The notes under the pieces: model-generated
Seen by the model: the letters and a program-made list of their open reading frames with translations, nothing else
What the model was told of the DNA's origin: nothing
Databases searched by the model: none
Part shown: positions 51,632 through 60,895 of the stretch, piece by piece
Layout: each line of letters begins with the position of its first letter
Numbering within the stretch: the first letter of the stretch is position 1
Program-made: the position numbers and the translations under genes
NCBI RefSeq assembly: GCF_900107305.1
Contig: NZ_FNPL01000003.1
Location: 1-64,000, forward strand
Direction: 5' to 3'
DNA: 64,000 bases
Source of the DNA: Thermoactinomyces sp. DSM 45892
Lineage (GTDB): Bacteria; Bacillota; Bacilli; Thermoactinomycetales; Thermoactinomycetaceae

Positions 51632-51913
51632 TTACTGATCAGCGCAACCATTTACTTTTCGTATTTCATCTTTACAAGGAAATTGAGGAAGATAACCTTG
51701 TACGATATCCATTGAGATAATGAATAGAGATCCGAAGATGAGAAAAATCGAGATGATGAGTATGACTATCCAAACAATAAGTAATGTTTTCCTGTGTCCG
51801 TAAATGGATATTCTTTACCACTATTTTTTACCTGTTTTTACAAAGACGCAAGCAAGGAAGATGAAAATTAATAGAAAGACTACATGTACTCCAAACACAA
51901 CAACAGATCCCAC
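51632..51913 (-). other. Two possible small membrane-peptide ORFs / decayed gene
   Basis: 51821-51913 reads MGSVVVFGVHVVFLL... (30 aa, GTG start, GGAG 8 nt upstream, one membrane helix, KTGKK end). 51632 to about 51812 reads a longer hydrophobic frame (...KTLLIVWIVILIISIFLIFG...) without a standard start codon. They may be small membrane peptides or the remains of one membrane protein gene. No other gene is visible between 51575 and 52073. Confidence 0.3.
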
Positions 51914-52035
51914 AGTATCAACTCCACATAATCATTGTGATGTTGTGTAGTCTTTCCCAAAAAAGTAGGTGTGATGTGATTGTATTCCGGCTGTAAAAAA
52001 CGAGTTTCTTCTATATATATATGTAATTTTGTACA

Positions 52036-52062
52036 ACAAAAAAACAGAGGTAAATACCCCTG
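52036..52062 (-). terminator. Terminator of the XRE gene
   Basis: CAGGGGTA and TACCTCTG (minus strand) with a TT loop, followed by seven T. Confidence 0.7.
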
Positions 52063-52073
52063 CCGAGTGTAGA

Positions 52074-52433
52074 CTATTCAGCTGCCACATATACAAGTCC
52101 TTTTATTAACTTCCGTTGCTCGGGAGAAAGAATACGGTTTCCCCACTGGAGGGCTTCTGCATTCTCTAATATTTTCTGTAGATCGATCATGGGAAGTGTG
52201 TCAGTGTCTTGATAAGAGGAAGTTGTGGAGGTTATACCTAGAATAAAGTCTGTGCTGGTATTTAACACTTTTGATAGGTTAACAAGTTGGATAGGGGTTG
52301 GCAAAGTGGCTCCAGTTTCAAGATTGGTCACAACTTGCCATGATACCCCTATTTGAGCAGCTAGATCTTTCCTTTTCCAGCCTTTGGCTTTTCTCAATAA
52401 TACAATACGGTCTCCGACTGCTTTTTTGTCCAT
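52074..52433 (-). CDS. XRE-family regulator beside type I R-M genes
   Basis: 119 aa; AGGAGGTG precedes the ATG. HTH: GWKRKDLAAQIGVSWQVVTNLETGATLPTPIQLVNLSKVLNTSTDFILG. Divergent from hsdM with ~190 bp between, so it may act as the controller of the R-M operon and its own gene. The upstream region has ATAATCTTAATATATTGATC, similar to tails of the phage leftward promoters at 20.0 and 20.6 kb. Confidence 0.87.
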   Translation of the reverse strand: MDKKAVGDRIVLLRKAKGWKRKDLAAQIGVSWQVVTNLETGATLPTPIQLVNLSKVLNTSTDFILGITSTTSSYQDTDTLPMIDLQKILENAEALQWGNRILSPEQRKLIKGLVYVAAE

Positions 52434-52619
52434 ATATAAACACCTCCTAATTATATATTGAAAAATAATCTTAATATATTGATCTGATTATAGTATCATT
52501 GAGGAATAAGATCAATAACAGAACGCACTGTTCTAGGTGCTGATAAAAATCTGCCTGTCATTGAACGTCTGAATAAATAAATTATGAATACCGTCAATGA
52601 ACAAGAAGGAGTAAACGCT

Positions 52620-54131
52620 TTGGTAATCACAAACAAAAATAAAAACACAGTCGAAATCGGTTTCGAACAGCAAATCTGGGCGGCAGCTGATATTCTACGT
52701 GGAAATATGGACGCAGCTGAATACAAGCATGTTGTACTGGGGCTTATCTTTTTAAAATACATCTCCGACCAATTTGAGGCTCGCTATCAAAAACTGCTTG
52801 CCGATGATGATGATGTGGAGGATAAAGATGCATACGCTGAGGTCAACGTCTTCTTTGTCCCACCTTTAGCGCGATGGAGTGTCATCTCCGAAGCTGCACA
52901 CAAAGAGGAAATCGGTACGGTTATTGACGACGCGATGCGAGCTATTGAAAAGGAGAACAAGAGGCTGAAAGACATTCTGCCGAAAAACTACGCCCGTGCC
53001 GAACTAGATAAGCGCCGTTTAGGAAATGTGGTTGATCTTTTTACCAATATTAAGATGGTTGAGCACGGTACGGACAAAGACATCCTTGGACGGACCTATG
53101 AATACTGCCTTTCCAAGTTCGCCGAGCAGGAAGGAAAGCGTGCCGGTGAATTCTATACTCCTGCCTGTGTGGTTCGGACGCTTGTTGAAGTTTTACAGCC
53201 TTTCCAAGGACGTGTATATGACCCTTGTTGCGGTTCTGGAGGTATGTATGTACAGTCGGCGCAGTTTGTCGAGAGCCACTCCGGCAACATCAACAACCTT
53301 TCGATCTATGGACAAGATTCCAATCCGACGACTCGCAAGATGGCTCTGATGAACCTCGCCATTCGTGGGATTGAAGCTGACCTCGGAGGATACAATGCTG
53401 ATACGTTCCATAATGACCTGCACAAGACACTGAAAGCCGACTTTATCCTCGCTAATCCACCATTCAATCTTTCGGACTGGAACGATGGGAGTCTAAATGA
53501 GGACCCACGTTGGAAGTATGGTCTTCCTCCGAAAGGAAACGCAAACTTTGCATGGCTTCAACATATGATTTCTCACCTTGCACCAAATGGAAAAATTGGA
53601 GTAGTTCTTGCCAATGGATCTCTCTCTTCTCAGAGTGGAAGTGAGGGGGAAATCCGCAAGGAGATGGTAGAAGACGATCTTGTGGAAGGTATTATCGCGA
53701 TGCCCACACAGTTGTTCTACACTACGCAGATTCCTGTGTCGCTGTGGTTCATCAGTCGAAATAAGACACAGAAAGGCAAAACTCTGTTCATCGATGCTCG
53801 CAAGATGGGATCAATGGTTAGTCGGAAGTTACGCGAACTGACCATGGAGGACATTGCTAAAATTGCCGATACATTCAAAGAGTTTCATCAAGGAACCTTG
53901 GAAGACGTGCCAGGATTCTGTGCTGCCGCCACCATCGCTGATATAGCCAAGCAGGACTATATCCTCACACCGGGGCGCTATGTAGGCATCGAAAAGCAGG
54001 AGGATGATGGCGAGCCATTCGAGCAAAAAATGACTCGGCTGACGAGTGAACTCTCTGAGATGTTTGAGCGTTCCCATGAATTGGAGAATGAGATTCGAAA
54101 GAGACTGGGGGCGATTGGATATGAAGTCTGA
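52620..54131 (+). CDS. hsdM: Type I restriction-modification, methylation subunit
   Basis: 503 aa from TTG 52620, after AAGAAGGAG; an ATG at 52584 has no ribosome binding site. VEIGFEQQIWAAADILRGNMDAAEYKHVVLGLIFLKYISDQFE is the HsdM N terminus. FYTPACVVRTLVEVL, VYDPCCGSGG (AdoMet site) and ANPPFNLSDW (NPPF catalytic motif) follow. Methylates adenine in the target together with HsdS. Confidence 0.96.
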   Translation: MVITNKNKNTVEIGFEQQIWAAADILRGNMDAAEYKHVVLGLIFLKYISDQFEARYQKLLADDDDVEDKDAYAEVNVFFVPPLARWSVISEAAHKEEIGTVIDDAMRAIEKENKRLKDILPKNYARAELDKRRLGNVVDLFTNIKMVEHGTDKDILGRTYEYCLSKFAEQEGKRAGEFYTPACVVRTLVEVLQPFQGRVYDPCCGSGGMYVQSAQFVESHSGNINNLSIYGQDSNPTTRKMALMNLAIRGIEADLGGYNADTFHNDLHKTLKADFILANPPFNLSDWNDGSLNEDPRWKYGLPPKGNANFAWLQHMISHLAPNGKIGVVLANGSLSSQSGSEGEIRKEMVEDDLVEGIIAMPTQLFYTTQIPVSLWFISRNKTQKGKTLFIDARKMGSMVSRKLRELTMEDIAKIADTFKEFHQGTLEDVPGFCAAATIADIAKQDYILTPGRYVGIEKQEDDGEPFEQKMTRLTSELSEMFERSHELENEIRKRLGAIGYEV

Positions 54132-55299
54132 GCGCACTTCTTATCAGCTAGCCGATATTATCGATCTCTTTGGTGGTGGGACACCAAAGACCAGTATGCC
54201 TGAATACTGGGACGGTAATATTCCGTGGCTTTCAGTCAAGGACTTTAACAATGACGACCGCTATGTGTATGAAACCACAAAGACCATCACACAAGCAGGT
54301 TTAAATAATAGTTCTACGAAAATGTTAATGCGCGATGACATTATCATTTCTGCTCGCGGTACAGTTGGCGAGCTTGCAATGATTCCGTTCCCAATGGCGT
54401 TCAATCAGTCGTGTTATGGAATTAGAGGTAGGAAGGATATTGTCATACAGCCCTACCTTTATTACTTGCTGAAGGATAGTATCCGACTGCTGAAAAACCA
54501 GACGCACGGCTCGGTGTTTGACACGATAACAAAGGCTACATTTGCCGGTATCAAGGTTACTGTGCCACCAATAGACGAACAACAGAAGGTTGCCGATACT
54601 TTGACTGCTTTAGATGATAAGATTGCTGTCAATAAAGCGATAAACAATCATTTAGAACAGATGGCACAGGCCATTTTTAAATCGTGGTTCGTGGACTTTG
54701 AGCCGTTTGGAGGAATGATGCCGACCGATTGGCGGGAAGTGAAGTTTTCAGCTTTTCTCACTCCACGTATTGAGAAAAGCAATGACCCCAATATTCCGCT
54801 GTTTTCGGTCACCGACAACGGAATATTCCCGCGTAGCGAGAAATTTAACAAATCTCTCTCTAAGACAACAACTATGAATAAGATTGTACGAGAAACAGAT
54901 TTAGTCTTTGGAATGAGTCGTGAAATCCTGAACTGGGGAGTTATGCGCTCACCAATCGGTGGGGTGAGTTCTGCATACAATATTTTCGCCGTTGAAAGTA
55001 ATATTAACTCAAAGTATCTTGAATCATTCATTAAGGCTTACTCCTTTTACTTCAAAGACTTAATTCGTCCAGCGACTCGAGAGGGTCAAGGGGTTGATAA
55101 AGAAGCGTTGATGATGAAATCGATTTACTTGCCGCCTGATGATACATTGATGAAATACTACGCAATTGAGGATTCCTTAACGGGGATTATTTCTGCAAAT
55201 AAAGCTGAAAATGTTTGCCTTGCCGCTCTTCGTGACACGCTCTTACCCCGCCTGATGTCAGGCGAGTTATCCGTCACCGACCTGGTTACTAACCGATAG
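54121..55299 (+). CDS. hsdS: Type I restriction-modification, specificity subunit
   Basis: 392 aa from ATG 54121, overlapping hsdM by 11 nt. Two target-recognition halves are visible: SYQLADIIDLFGGGTPKTSMPEYWDGNIPWLSVKDF in the first, and a second starting near 200 after the conserved helix LTALDDKIAVNKAINNHLEQMAQAIFKSWFVDFEPF. A second helix ends with LAALRDTLLPRLMSGELSV. It sets the DNA target of the complex. Confidence 0.95.
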   Translation: MKSERTSYQLADIIDLFGGGTPKTSMPEYWDGNIPWLSVKDFNNDDRYVYETTKTITQAGLNNSSTKMLMRDDIIISARGTVGELAMIPFPMAFNQSCYGIRGRKDIVIQPYLYYLLKDSIRLLKNQTHGSVFDTITKATFAGIKVTVPPIDEQQKVADTLTALDDKIAVNKAINNHLEQMAQAIFKSWFVDFEPFGGMMPTDWREVKFSAFLTPRIEKSNDPNIPLFSVTDNGIFPRSEKFNKSLSKTTTMNKIVRETDLVFGMSREILNWGVMRSPIGGVSSAYNIFAVESNINSKYLESFIKAYSFYFKDLIRPATREGQGVDKEALMMKSIYLPPDDTLMKYYAIEDSLTGIISANKAENVCLAALRDTLLPRLMSGELSVTDLVTNR

Positions 55300-55329
55300 T
55301 TTATCATCTAGATACAGGGGGAATGCTCG

Positions 55330-58300
55330 ATGGCATATACGGAAGCAAACTACGAAAACGCAGTTATTGAAGTGTTCCGTGACACCTTGGGGTACGACTA
55401 TGTCTATGGGCCGGATATGACTCGTGATCATAATGAACCACTTTACATGGACGAGCTGCTACCCTCTTTAAGACGGGTCAACCCGAAGTTACCCGAGTCC
55501 GCCCTGACCGAGGCAGTCTACAAATTGCGAAACATTGAGAGCGGTACGGTATTCCAGAAAAATTTTCTCTTTATGGAATACCTCCAAAACGGCATATCTG
55601 TAAACTTCTTTGATAAGGGAAAGCCAAGGGCCGATCTCGTTCGACTTGTGGATTTTGAGAACATCAACCGTAATACCTTTACTGTCGCCAATCAGTGGGA
55701 GGTGGTCGAGAATAGCAGGAAACGTCCTGATGTCATTGTTTTCCTCAATGGTCTGCCTATAGTCGTATTTGAGTTGAAATCTCCATCGCGTGAAGAAACC
55801 GACACTTCCGAGGCGTTCCGACAGCTTCGCAATTATATGATAGAGATCCCGTCCCTTTTCACTTACAACGCATTCTGTGCGATGAGTGATCTCGCTATCT
55901 CCAAAGCTGGTACGATTACGGCGGACGAAGACCGCTTCATGGAGTGGAAAACGAAGGATGGGAACTACGAAAACACACAACACGCCCAGTTCGACACCTT
56001 CATCGAGGGAATGTTTGATAAAGCAAGACTACTTGATATTATCCAGAATTTCATCTGCTTTTCTGCTGATGTAAAGATTCTCGGTGCTTACCATCAGTAT
56101 TTTGCGGTGAAGAAAGCGGTTGCTTCCACGGTAAAGGCGATCAATACTGACGGCAAGGGCGGAGTGTTCTGGCATACTCAAGGTAGTGGTAAGTCTCTGT
56201 CGATGGTGTTCTATGCACATCTCCTTCAGCAAGTGCTTCACTCGCCAACTATCGTTGTGTTGACTGACCGCAATGACCTAGATGACCAGCTTTTCGCTCA
56301 ATTCGCCATGTGTGCAGACTTCATTCGTCAGACTCCGCAACAAGCGGAAAATCGTAGCCATCTAAAAGAATTGCTTGCAGGACGGCAAGCGAACGGTATT
56401 ATCTTCACCACAGCGCAAAAGTTTGAGGAGAGTTCGGAGTGTTTGTCCGAGCGTCGAAATATCATTGTCATAGCGGATGAGGCGCATCGTAGTCAGTTCA
56501 TACACGAACGTATAGATAGTAAGACAGGGCGCGTCAAGAAAACTTTTGGTTTACTTATTCGGGAGAGCTTGCCGAATGCAACCTACATAGGTTTCACAGG
56601 AACACCGATTTCAAGCAAAGATCGCTCGACTAACGAGGTATTCGGCAATTATATCGACATCTATGATATGACTCAATCTGTGGAGGATGGGGCAACTCGT
56701 CCTGTTTACTACGAAAGTCGCGTCCTCAATCTGAAGCTGGATGAGGACCTTTTGAGGAAAATTGATGCTGAGTACGATCTAATGGCACAGAATGCTGAGG
56801 AACACGCTATCGAAAAGAGTAAAAAGGAACTCGGTAATCTAGAGTCCATTCTTGGAGCAGATCAAACAATTACAGCTCTCTGTCAGGACATCATTCGTCA
56901 CTATGAGGAAAACCGCCAATATGAACTCACAGGAAAGGCAATGATTGTCGGCTATTCTCGTACCATCGCGATGTCCATCTATCGCAAACTAATAGAATTT
57001 CGCCCAGAGTGGGTAGAAAAAGTCGGCGTGGTGATGACAGAAGACAACAGGGATCCCGAGGAGTGGCGTAGGGTTATCGGCAATAAACGTCACCGCAATG
57101 AAATGGCGAAGCGGTTCAAGGACAACGACGATCCTCTGAAAATTGCCATCGTTGTGGATATGTGGCTGACTGGTTTTGACGTCCCCTCACTAGCTACCAT
57201 GTACATTTATAAACCAATGTCGGGTCACAACCTGATGCAGGCAATTGCTCGAGTCAATCGGGTCTACAAGGATAAAGAAGGCGGTTTGGTAGTCGATTAT
57301 GTTGGTATTGCTTCCGCCCTGAAACAGGCGATGAACGACTACACGAACCGTGACAAGAATAACTACGGCAATACGGACATCGCTGAGACTGCTTTACCGA
57401 AGTTCATTGAGAAACTGGAAGTCTGTCGTGATCTCTTCCATGGTTTTGACTATTCAGGTTTCATGCGGGAGGATGCTACAGACCTTTCTCGTGCCAAGGC
57501 GATTAGTGGTGGCGTGAACTTCCTGACAGCAATCGGAGCGGAGATCGGGTATAACGGGATGAGTCGCAAGGATGTCTACATCAAAGAAGCAATGCTTCTG
57601 CGTCAGGCTCTATCCCTTTGCCGTTCTCTTCTCACACCGGAACAGCGTTACGAATCCGCATACTTCGAGGCTGTACGAACATTGCTGACTCGTATCACTA
57701 GTGAAAGTAAGCCACTCTCCCTGAAAGAAATCAATACCCGTATCAATGACCTGTTGAAAGCGAGCATTCAGAGCCAAGGTGTGATTAACTTATTTTCAGA
57801 TGTGGATACAGGATTCTCTTTATTTGACCCGAAGTTTCTTGACGGCATCTCTAAGATGAAGGAGAAGAATCTCTCACTGGAGTTGTTGAAAAAGTTGCTC
57901 AGTGAGCAGGTATCTCAGTATCGTAAAACGAACCTCGTCAAATCAGAAAAATTCTCGGATAGGCTTTCTCGTGCGATGAAATCGTATATAAATGGTATGC
58001 TTTCCAATGAAGAAGTCATCGCAGAGCTGATGAAGATGGCCAAAGATATGGCGAACGCCCAAGAAAAGGGCGATGCTATGGGGCTGGACGACGAGGAGTT
58101 GGCGTTTTATGATGCCCTTACCCGTCCAGAAGCAGTTAAGGACGTCTATCAGAATGAGGAACTCGTGGCAATGACTCGCGAGCTTGCGGAGAAGCTCCGC
58201 AAGAACCGTAACATCGACTGGCAAAAGAAAGAGTCCGCCCGTGCTGGAATGCGTCGAATTGTTAAGAAACTATTGAAGAAATACAAGTATCCACCAGATG

Positions 58301-58359
58301 GCATGGAAGATGCGCTTGAGACTGTTATTGGTCAGTGCGAGATGTGGGCAGATCATTAA
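55330..58359 (+). CDS. hsdR: Type I restriction-modification, restriction/translocase subunit
   Basis: 1009 aa, the usual size, GGGGGAATG-type site before ATG. N-terminal nuclease: RPDVIVFLNGLPIVVFELKSP (D...ExK). Motif I WHTQGSGKSLSM near 280, motif II ADEAHRSQ near 385, motif III GFTGTPI, and motif VI QAIARVNRV near 640. All catalytic parts are intact, so the system should be active. Confidence 0.96.
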   Translation: MAYTEANYENAVIEVFRDTLGYDYVYGPDMTRDHNEPLYMDELLPSLRRVNPKLPESALTEAVYKLRNIESGTVFQKNFLFMEYLQNGISVNFFDKGKPRADLVRLVDFENINRNTFTVANQWEVVENSRKRPDVIVFLNGLPIVVFELKSPSREETDTSEAFRQLRNYMIEIPSLFTYNAFCAMSDLAISKAGTITADEDRFMEWKTKDGNYENTQHAQFDTFIEGMFDKARLLDIIQNFICFSADVKILGAYHQYFAVKKAVASTVKAINTDGKGGVFWHTQGSGKSLSMVFYAHLLQQVLHSPTIVVLTDRNDLDDQLFAQFAMCADFIRQTPQQAENRSHLKELLAGRQANGIIFTTAQKFEESSECLSERRNIIVIADEAHRSQFIHERIDSKTGRVKKTFGLLIRESLPNATYIGFTGTPISSKDRSTNEVFGNYIDIYDMTQSVEDGATRPVYYESRVLNLKLDEDLLRKIDAEYDLMAQNAEEHAIEKSKKELGNLESILGADQTITALCQDIIRHYEENRQYELTGKAMIVGYSRTIAMSIYRKLIEFRPEWVEKVGVVMTEDNRDPEEWRRVIGNKRHRNEMAKRFKDNDDPLKIAIVVDMWLTGFDVPSLATMYIYKPMSGHNLMQAIARVNRVYKDKEGGLVVDYVGIASALKQAMNDYTNRDKNNYGNTDIAETALPKFIEKLEVCRDLFHGFDYSGFMREDATDLSRAKAISGGVNFLTAIGAEIGYNGMSRKDVYIKEAMLLRQALSLCRSLLTPEQRYESAYFEAVRTLLTRITSESKPLSLKEINTRINDLLKASIQSQGVINLFSDVDTGFSLFDPKFLDGISKMKEKNLSLELLKKLLSEQVSQYRKTNLVKSEKFSDRLSRAMKSYINGMLSNEEVIAELMKMAKDMANAQEKGDAMGLDDEELAFYDALTRPEAVKDVYQNEELVAMTRELAEKLRKNRNIDWQKKESARAGMRRIVKKLLKKYKYPPDGMEDALETVIGQCEMWADH

Positions 58360-58429
58360 CAGAGGGATTTCGAATGAATTCATAGTTGTGGATATTTGTT
58401 TTCAAATGCCCTTTAGTGTCATTAAGTGC

Positions 58430-58547
58430 GTGATCAATCCGTGATCATTTGCCTATTTCTAAGCGGATTCCATTGTACTCCAATCGTCCAACTCTATATG
58501 TATCAAAGGATTCAGTGGTTGTAGTTATCGTGACTATGCAGAAAGCA
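58430..58547. repeat. Element right-end module, copy A
   Basis: Contains two GTGATCA units (58430, 58441), then TTTCTAAGCGGATTC, TGTATCAAAGGATTC and GTTGTAGTTATCGTGACTATG. The same order recurs at 59281-59362 (TTTCTAAGCGGATTC, TGTATCAAAGGGTTC, GTTGTAGTTAGCGAGACTATG). Each copy abuts a tRNA-Arg fragment, so this is probably the right end of the integrating element. Confidence 0.75.
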
Positions 58548-58548
58548 C

Positions 58549-58598
58549 TCTGACTACGGATCAGAAGGTCGAGGGTTAGAATCCTTCAGGGCACGCCA
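58549..58598 (+). pseudogene. Displaced tRNA-Arg 3' fragment (attR side)
   Basis: 50 nt from the anticodon stem to CCA, one mismatch to tRNA-Arg copy 3 (TTAGAATCC instead of TTCGAATCC in the T loop). No 5' half, so not a functional tRNA. Confidence 0.88.
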
Positions 58599-58605
58599 AA
58601 TGTTA

Positions 58606-58649
58606 GAAGCCCCGCTTATGCCAGAATCCCTTGGTATAAGCGGGGCTTC
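58606..58649 (+). terminator. Terminator copy after displaced tRNA fragment
   Basis: GAAGCCCCGCTTAT(G)CC pairs with GGTATAAGCGGGGCTTC. Diverged copy of the hairpin at 2816-2858. Confidence 0.75.
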
Positions 58650-58769
58650 GCTATGTTTGTAGGCTTGTGATAGTTGTAATAATATACTGTATAATTCATA
58701 TTATTTTTTATATTTCTGGATAGATGTGCTATTTAGTGTTATCTAGTTCGATCTAATGTTACTAAGTGC

Positions 58770-58810
58770 GTGATCATTTCGTGATCAAGAATGTGATCGA
58801 CCCCGTGACT
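58770..58810. repeat. GTGATCA array, second copy (4 units)
   Basis: Units start at 58770, 58781, 58793 and 58805 (last one degenerate), again 11-12 bp apart. Flanking ~100 bp also match 2920-3010. The match to the left end stops near 58810. Confidence 0.8.
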
Positions 58811-59062
58811 AGGGAGCAAGAAATGAATTGGAAAGGTGAACTACTTTCGTACGAACGCTACTACATAGCTAATGTCAAACAAAGCAAAATCAATCTTGAT
58901 AACTTAACGAAACAAGAGCAAGATGTTTTTCGTGCGCATAACTGGTGGTCATTAGATGAGATAGATAAGTCAGATGATACATTTATTCCTGCAGGCTTTG
59001 TTCAGCTACTACTTCCGATTTTGGCCGGTACTTTACCATCTATACCTATATGTATTAAATAG
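58811..59062 (+). pseudogene. NUDIX hydrolase, C-terminal fragment
   Basis: The frame EMNWKGELLSYERYYIANVKQS..., then HNWWSLDEIDKSDDTFIPAGFVQLLLPILAGTLP resembles the C terminus of NUDIX hydrolases (WWSLDEI). The NUDIX box itself is absent. It begins exactly where homology to the element's left end stops, so the gene was cut by insertion or deletion. Confidence 0.6.
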
Positions 59063-59095
59063 ATTTTACTAGGTAGTTTCCGGGCATTCGGTAAT

Positions 59096-59196
59096 TTGAA
59101 GATTATATCATTTGCCCGATTTGCAAAGCCAAAAAGAATGCCCTTACATGGTTGAATCTATGAATGCATGGATATGAGAGTATACGAGAATTCATA
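59096..59196 (+). pseudogene. MucR/Ros-like gene fragment
   Basis: About 100 bp match 3242-3345 (GATTTGCAAAGC, GCCCTTACATGG, GCATGGATATGAGAGT, ACGAGAATTCA) with small changes and frame breaks. It is a decayed copy of the first gene of the large element. Confidence 0.8.
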
Positions 59197-59254
59197 GAAT
59201 AAATAAGCTGTATAGGTGTGAGATGGACTGCTGTTTGAAGCAATCAAATGTCAT

Positions 59255-59350
59255 GTAGTTAAATCGAATCCGCTTGCCTCTTTCTAAGCGGATTCGATTT
59301 AACTACAACTGCCGAACCCACATGTATCAAAGGGTTCGGCAGTTGTAGTT
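59255..59350. repeat. Overlapping perfect inverted repeats (right-end module, copy B)
   Basis: First: 21-bp arms 59255-59275 and 59286-59306. Second: 19-bp arms 59301-59319 and 59332-59350. They share AACTAC at 59301-59306, so only one can form at a time. The left half of the first repeat is absent from copy A. Confidence 0.85.
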
Positions 59351-59389
59351 AGCGAGACTATGAGACTACGGATCAGAAGTCGTAAGGAC

Positions 59390-60895
59390 TCAGGTTGTTT
59401 TGTTTCTTTTACTCTCAAGGTCTAGACAAGCTGTATACTCCTCTTTGCTTCTTGTATCTAATAATTCTTTGATGTTGTCTAATTCTCGCCTAGTTGGGAT
59501 TACGGATACTTGAATCACGGGTATCTCCTTCTTTCCTAACGGGACTGTTGTTACAATCAGGTCTATCCCCAGGTTTTGGAGATCGCATGTCTGGATATCT
59601 AATACTTCTTCCTGCGCAATGGATAGTGTATTTCCAAACTCGCTATACAGTACCCCGTATATATATCGCTTCCACATGATACTATCTCCTAAATACAATA
59701 ATGCTTTTTTCTTATAGGTTTGCGATAAATGGAACGAAGCTTCTACTTGTAGCGTAATAGCTAAGATATCTTCTTCATTGGCAGGAGGAAGAAATGAGTA
59801 TTGTTGTGTCCAGTTTGTATAGATACGGCTGACTTTTTGAAAGGTATGGTAATGTTTGTGTTTCACTGGCTCATGCCATTCAGATTTTGGTGATGTAATG
59901 GTAGGTATAAATTGATATCGATACGCAATTTGCCTGAGGTATTGTATTAGATGAAAAAGAAATTCTTCATCCTGATGAAACGCTACCCCAAACTCATGCC
60001 CGAGTTTGTCTACTAAATCTTGAGTACATCGATAGACGGTGGATGTACCTCTATAGTAGAATTGTAAAATTTCTTGCTTATAGTGTTTCTGATTCGTATA
60101 GATAAACATAGAACAACTGACTGCAATCGTAATGAAAACCTGATCTATGTTTGTGAGTGAAATATCACACAGTACTTGAGAGGTGGTTTTGATTTTGGGA
60201 TAAAAGGGTGTTTCAGCCACAATCTTTTCATAGATGAGCAAATTTGTCAGGTTGTGCCCTTGCTTTTTTCGTTGTACAAAAATGGCAAGTAAATAGGCCA
60301 ATCTTTGTTTATAGTTTGGATAAAATTGAATAGCTAGCTTTTGTTCCATATGAGAAATGTAGGTGAATATCTCTTTCTGATTTGGAAATGGCCACTCTTG
60401 GTCTAGGTACGTTGTATAATACAATTCATAAAACATATATATGATATGAGTTTCTTTCCCGACGATACGTAACGGTCTTTTTTGCAATGTTAATTCAAAA
60501 AGATCAAGATGTTGTTGAATACGCTGAAGGACAGGTGATAACGCAGATACTTGTACATACAGCGTATCGGCTAACTCTGAGACGGTACGAATGTTTCCTT
60601 GTAGTAGTTGATTGAGTACTTGAAATTGCATATCTTGTTGCTTAAAAAAAGAGTACATGCTTGTATGAGAGGAGTGGGGGGGCTTGTATAGCTTTATCCC
60701 TCTTCCTTTGATGCACTGTATTTGCCAGTCCGGGGGTAAGCGTTCTTTCAGATAATCTAAGTCACGCCGAACTGTCTTGACTGAGCACTGTACATGACAA
60801 GCAATTTCTTCTAATGTATACCATTTTTCATCTTGTAATAGTACCTTAATCATTTCTTGTTGTCGATAATGAGGGAACATAATGATATGATCCAT
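59390..60895 (-). CDS. Mga/AtxA-type virulence regulator (PRD-containing)
   Basis: 501 aa. N-terminal winged helices (YTLEEIACHVQCSVKTVRRDLDYLKERLP and a second near 95-125) resemble Mga/AtxA and BglG-type activators. The middle is helical and His-rich, PRD-like (~165-390). The C terminus (LGIDLIVTTVPL) looks like an EIIB-like domain. It is divergent from the toxin genes, 745 bp away. AtxA/Mga family members activate toxin genes, so these are its likely targets. Weak ribosome binding site. Confidence 0.82.
   Translation of the reverse strand: MDHIIMFPHYRQQEMIKVLLQDEKWYTLEEIACHVQCSVKTVRRDLDYLKERLPPDWQIQCIKGRGIKLYKPPHSSHTSMYSFFKQQDMQFQVLNQLLQGNIRTVSELADTLYVQVSALSPVLQRIQQHLDLFELTLQKRPLRIVGKETHIIYMFYELYYTTYLDQEWPFPNQKEIFTYISHMEQKLAIQFYPNYKQRLAYLLAIFVQRKKQGHNLTNLLIYEKIVAETPFYPKIKTTSQVLCDISLTNIDQVFITIAVSCSMFIYTNQKHYKQEILQFYYRGTSTVYRCTQDLVDKLGHEFGVAFHQDEEFLFHLIQYLRQIAYRYQFIPTITSPKSEWHEPVKHKHYHTFQKVSRIYTNWTQQYSFLPPANEEDILAITLQVEASFHLSQTYKKKALLYLGDSIMWKRYIYGVLYSEFGNTLSIAQEEVLDIQTCDLQNLGIDLIVTTVPLGKKEIPVIQVSVIPTRRELDNIKELLDTRSKEEYTACLDLESKRNKTT

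Larger units (their letters stand above)
2731..58598. mobile_element. Large integrated element in tRNA-Arg (about 55.8 kb, prophage plus cargo)
   Basis: The left boundary is the intact tRNA-Arg copy 3. The right boundary is a displaced 50-nt tRNA-Arg 3' fragment at 58549-58598. Both are followed by a similar terminator hairpin and a GTGATCA array. Between them lie a toxin/immunity pair, a full siphovirus prophage, a peptide-regulator locus, a group II intron, a biosynthetic cluster and a type I R-M system. Treating it as one unit is an inference: the prophage could have its own undetected att sites inside a larger island. Confidence 0.6.
58549..59385. mobile_element. Remnant second element at tRNA-Arg
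   Basis: Reads, left to right: tRNA-Arg fragment, terminator, GTGATCA array, a broken NUDIX gene, a MucR-like gene fragment, the right-end hairpin module and a short tRNA-Arg anticodon fragment (59361-59380). This is the same end structure as the large element with almost all the middle lost. Confidence 0.65.

Noticed and set aside
52496-52619. Short frame ending VLGADKNLPVIERLNK before hsdM
   Set aside because: 24 codons after a stop, without a start codon; may be a gene remnant but cannot be assigned.
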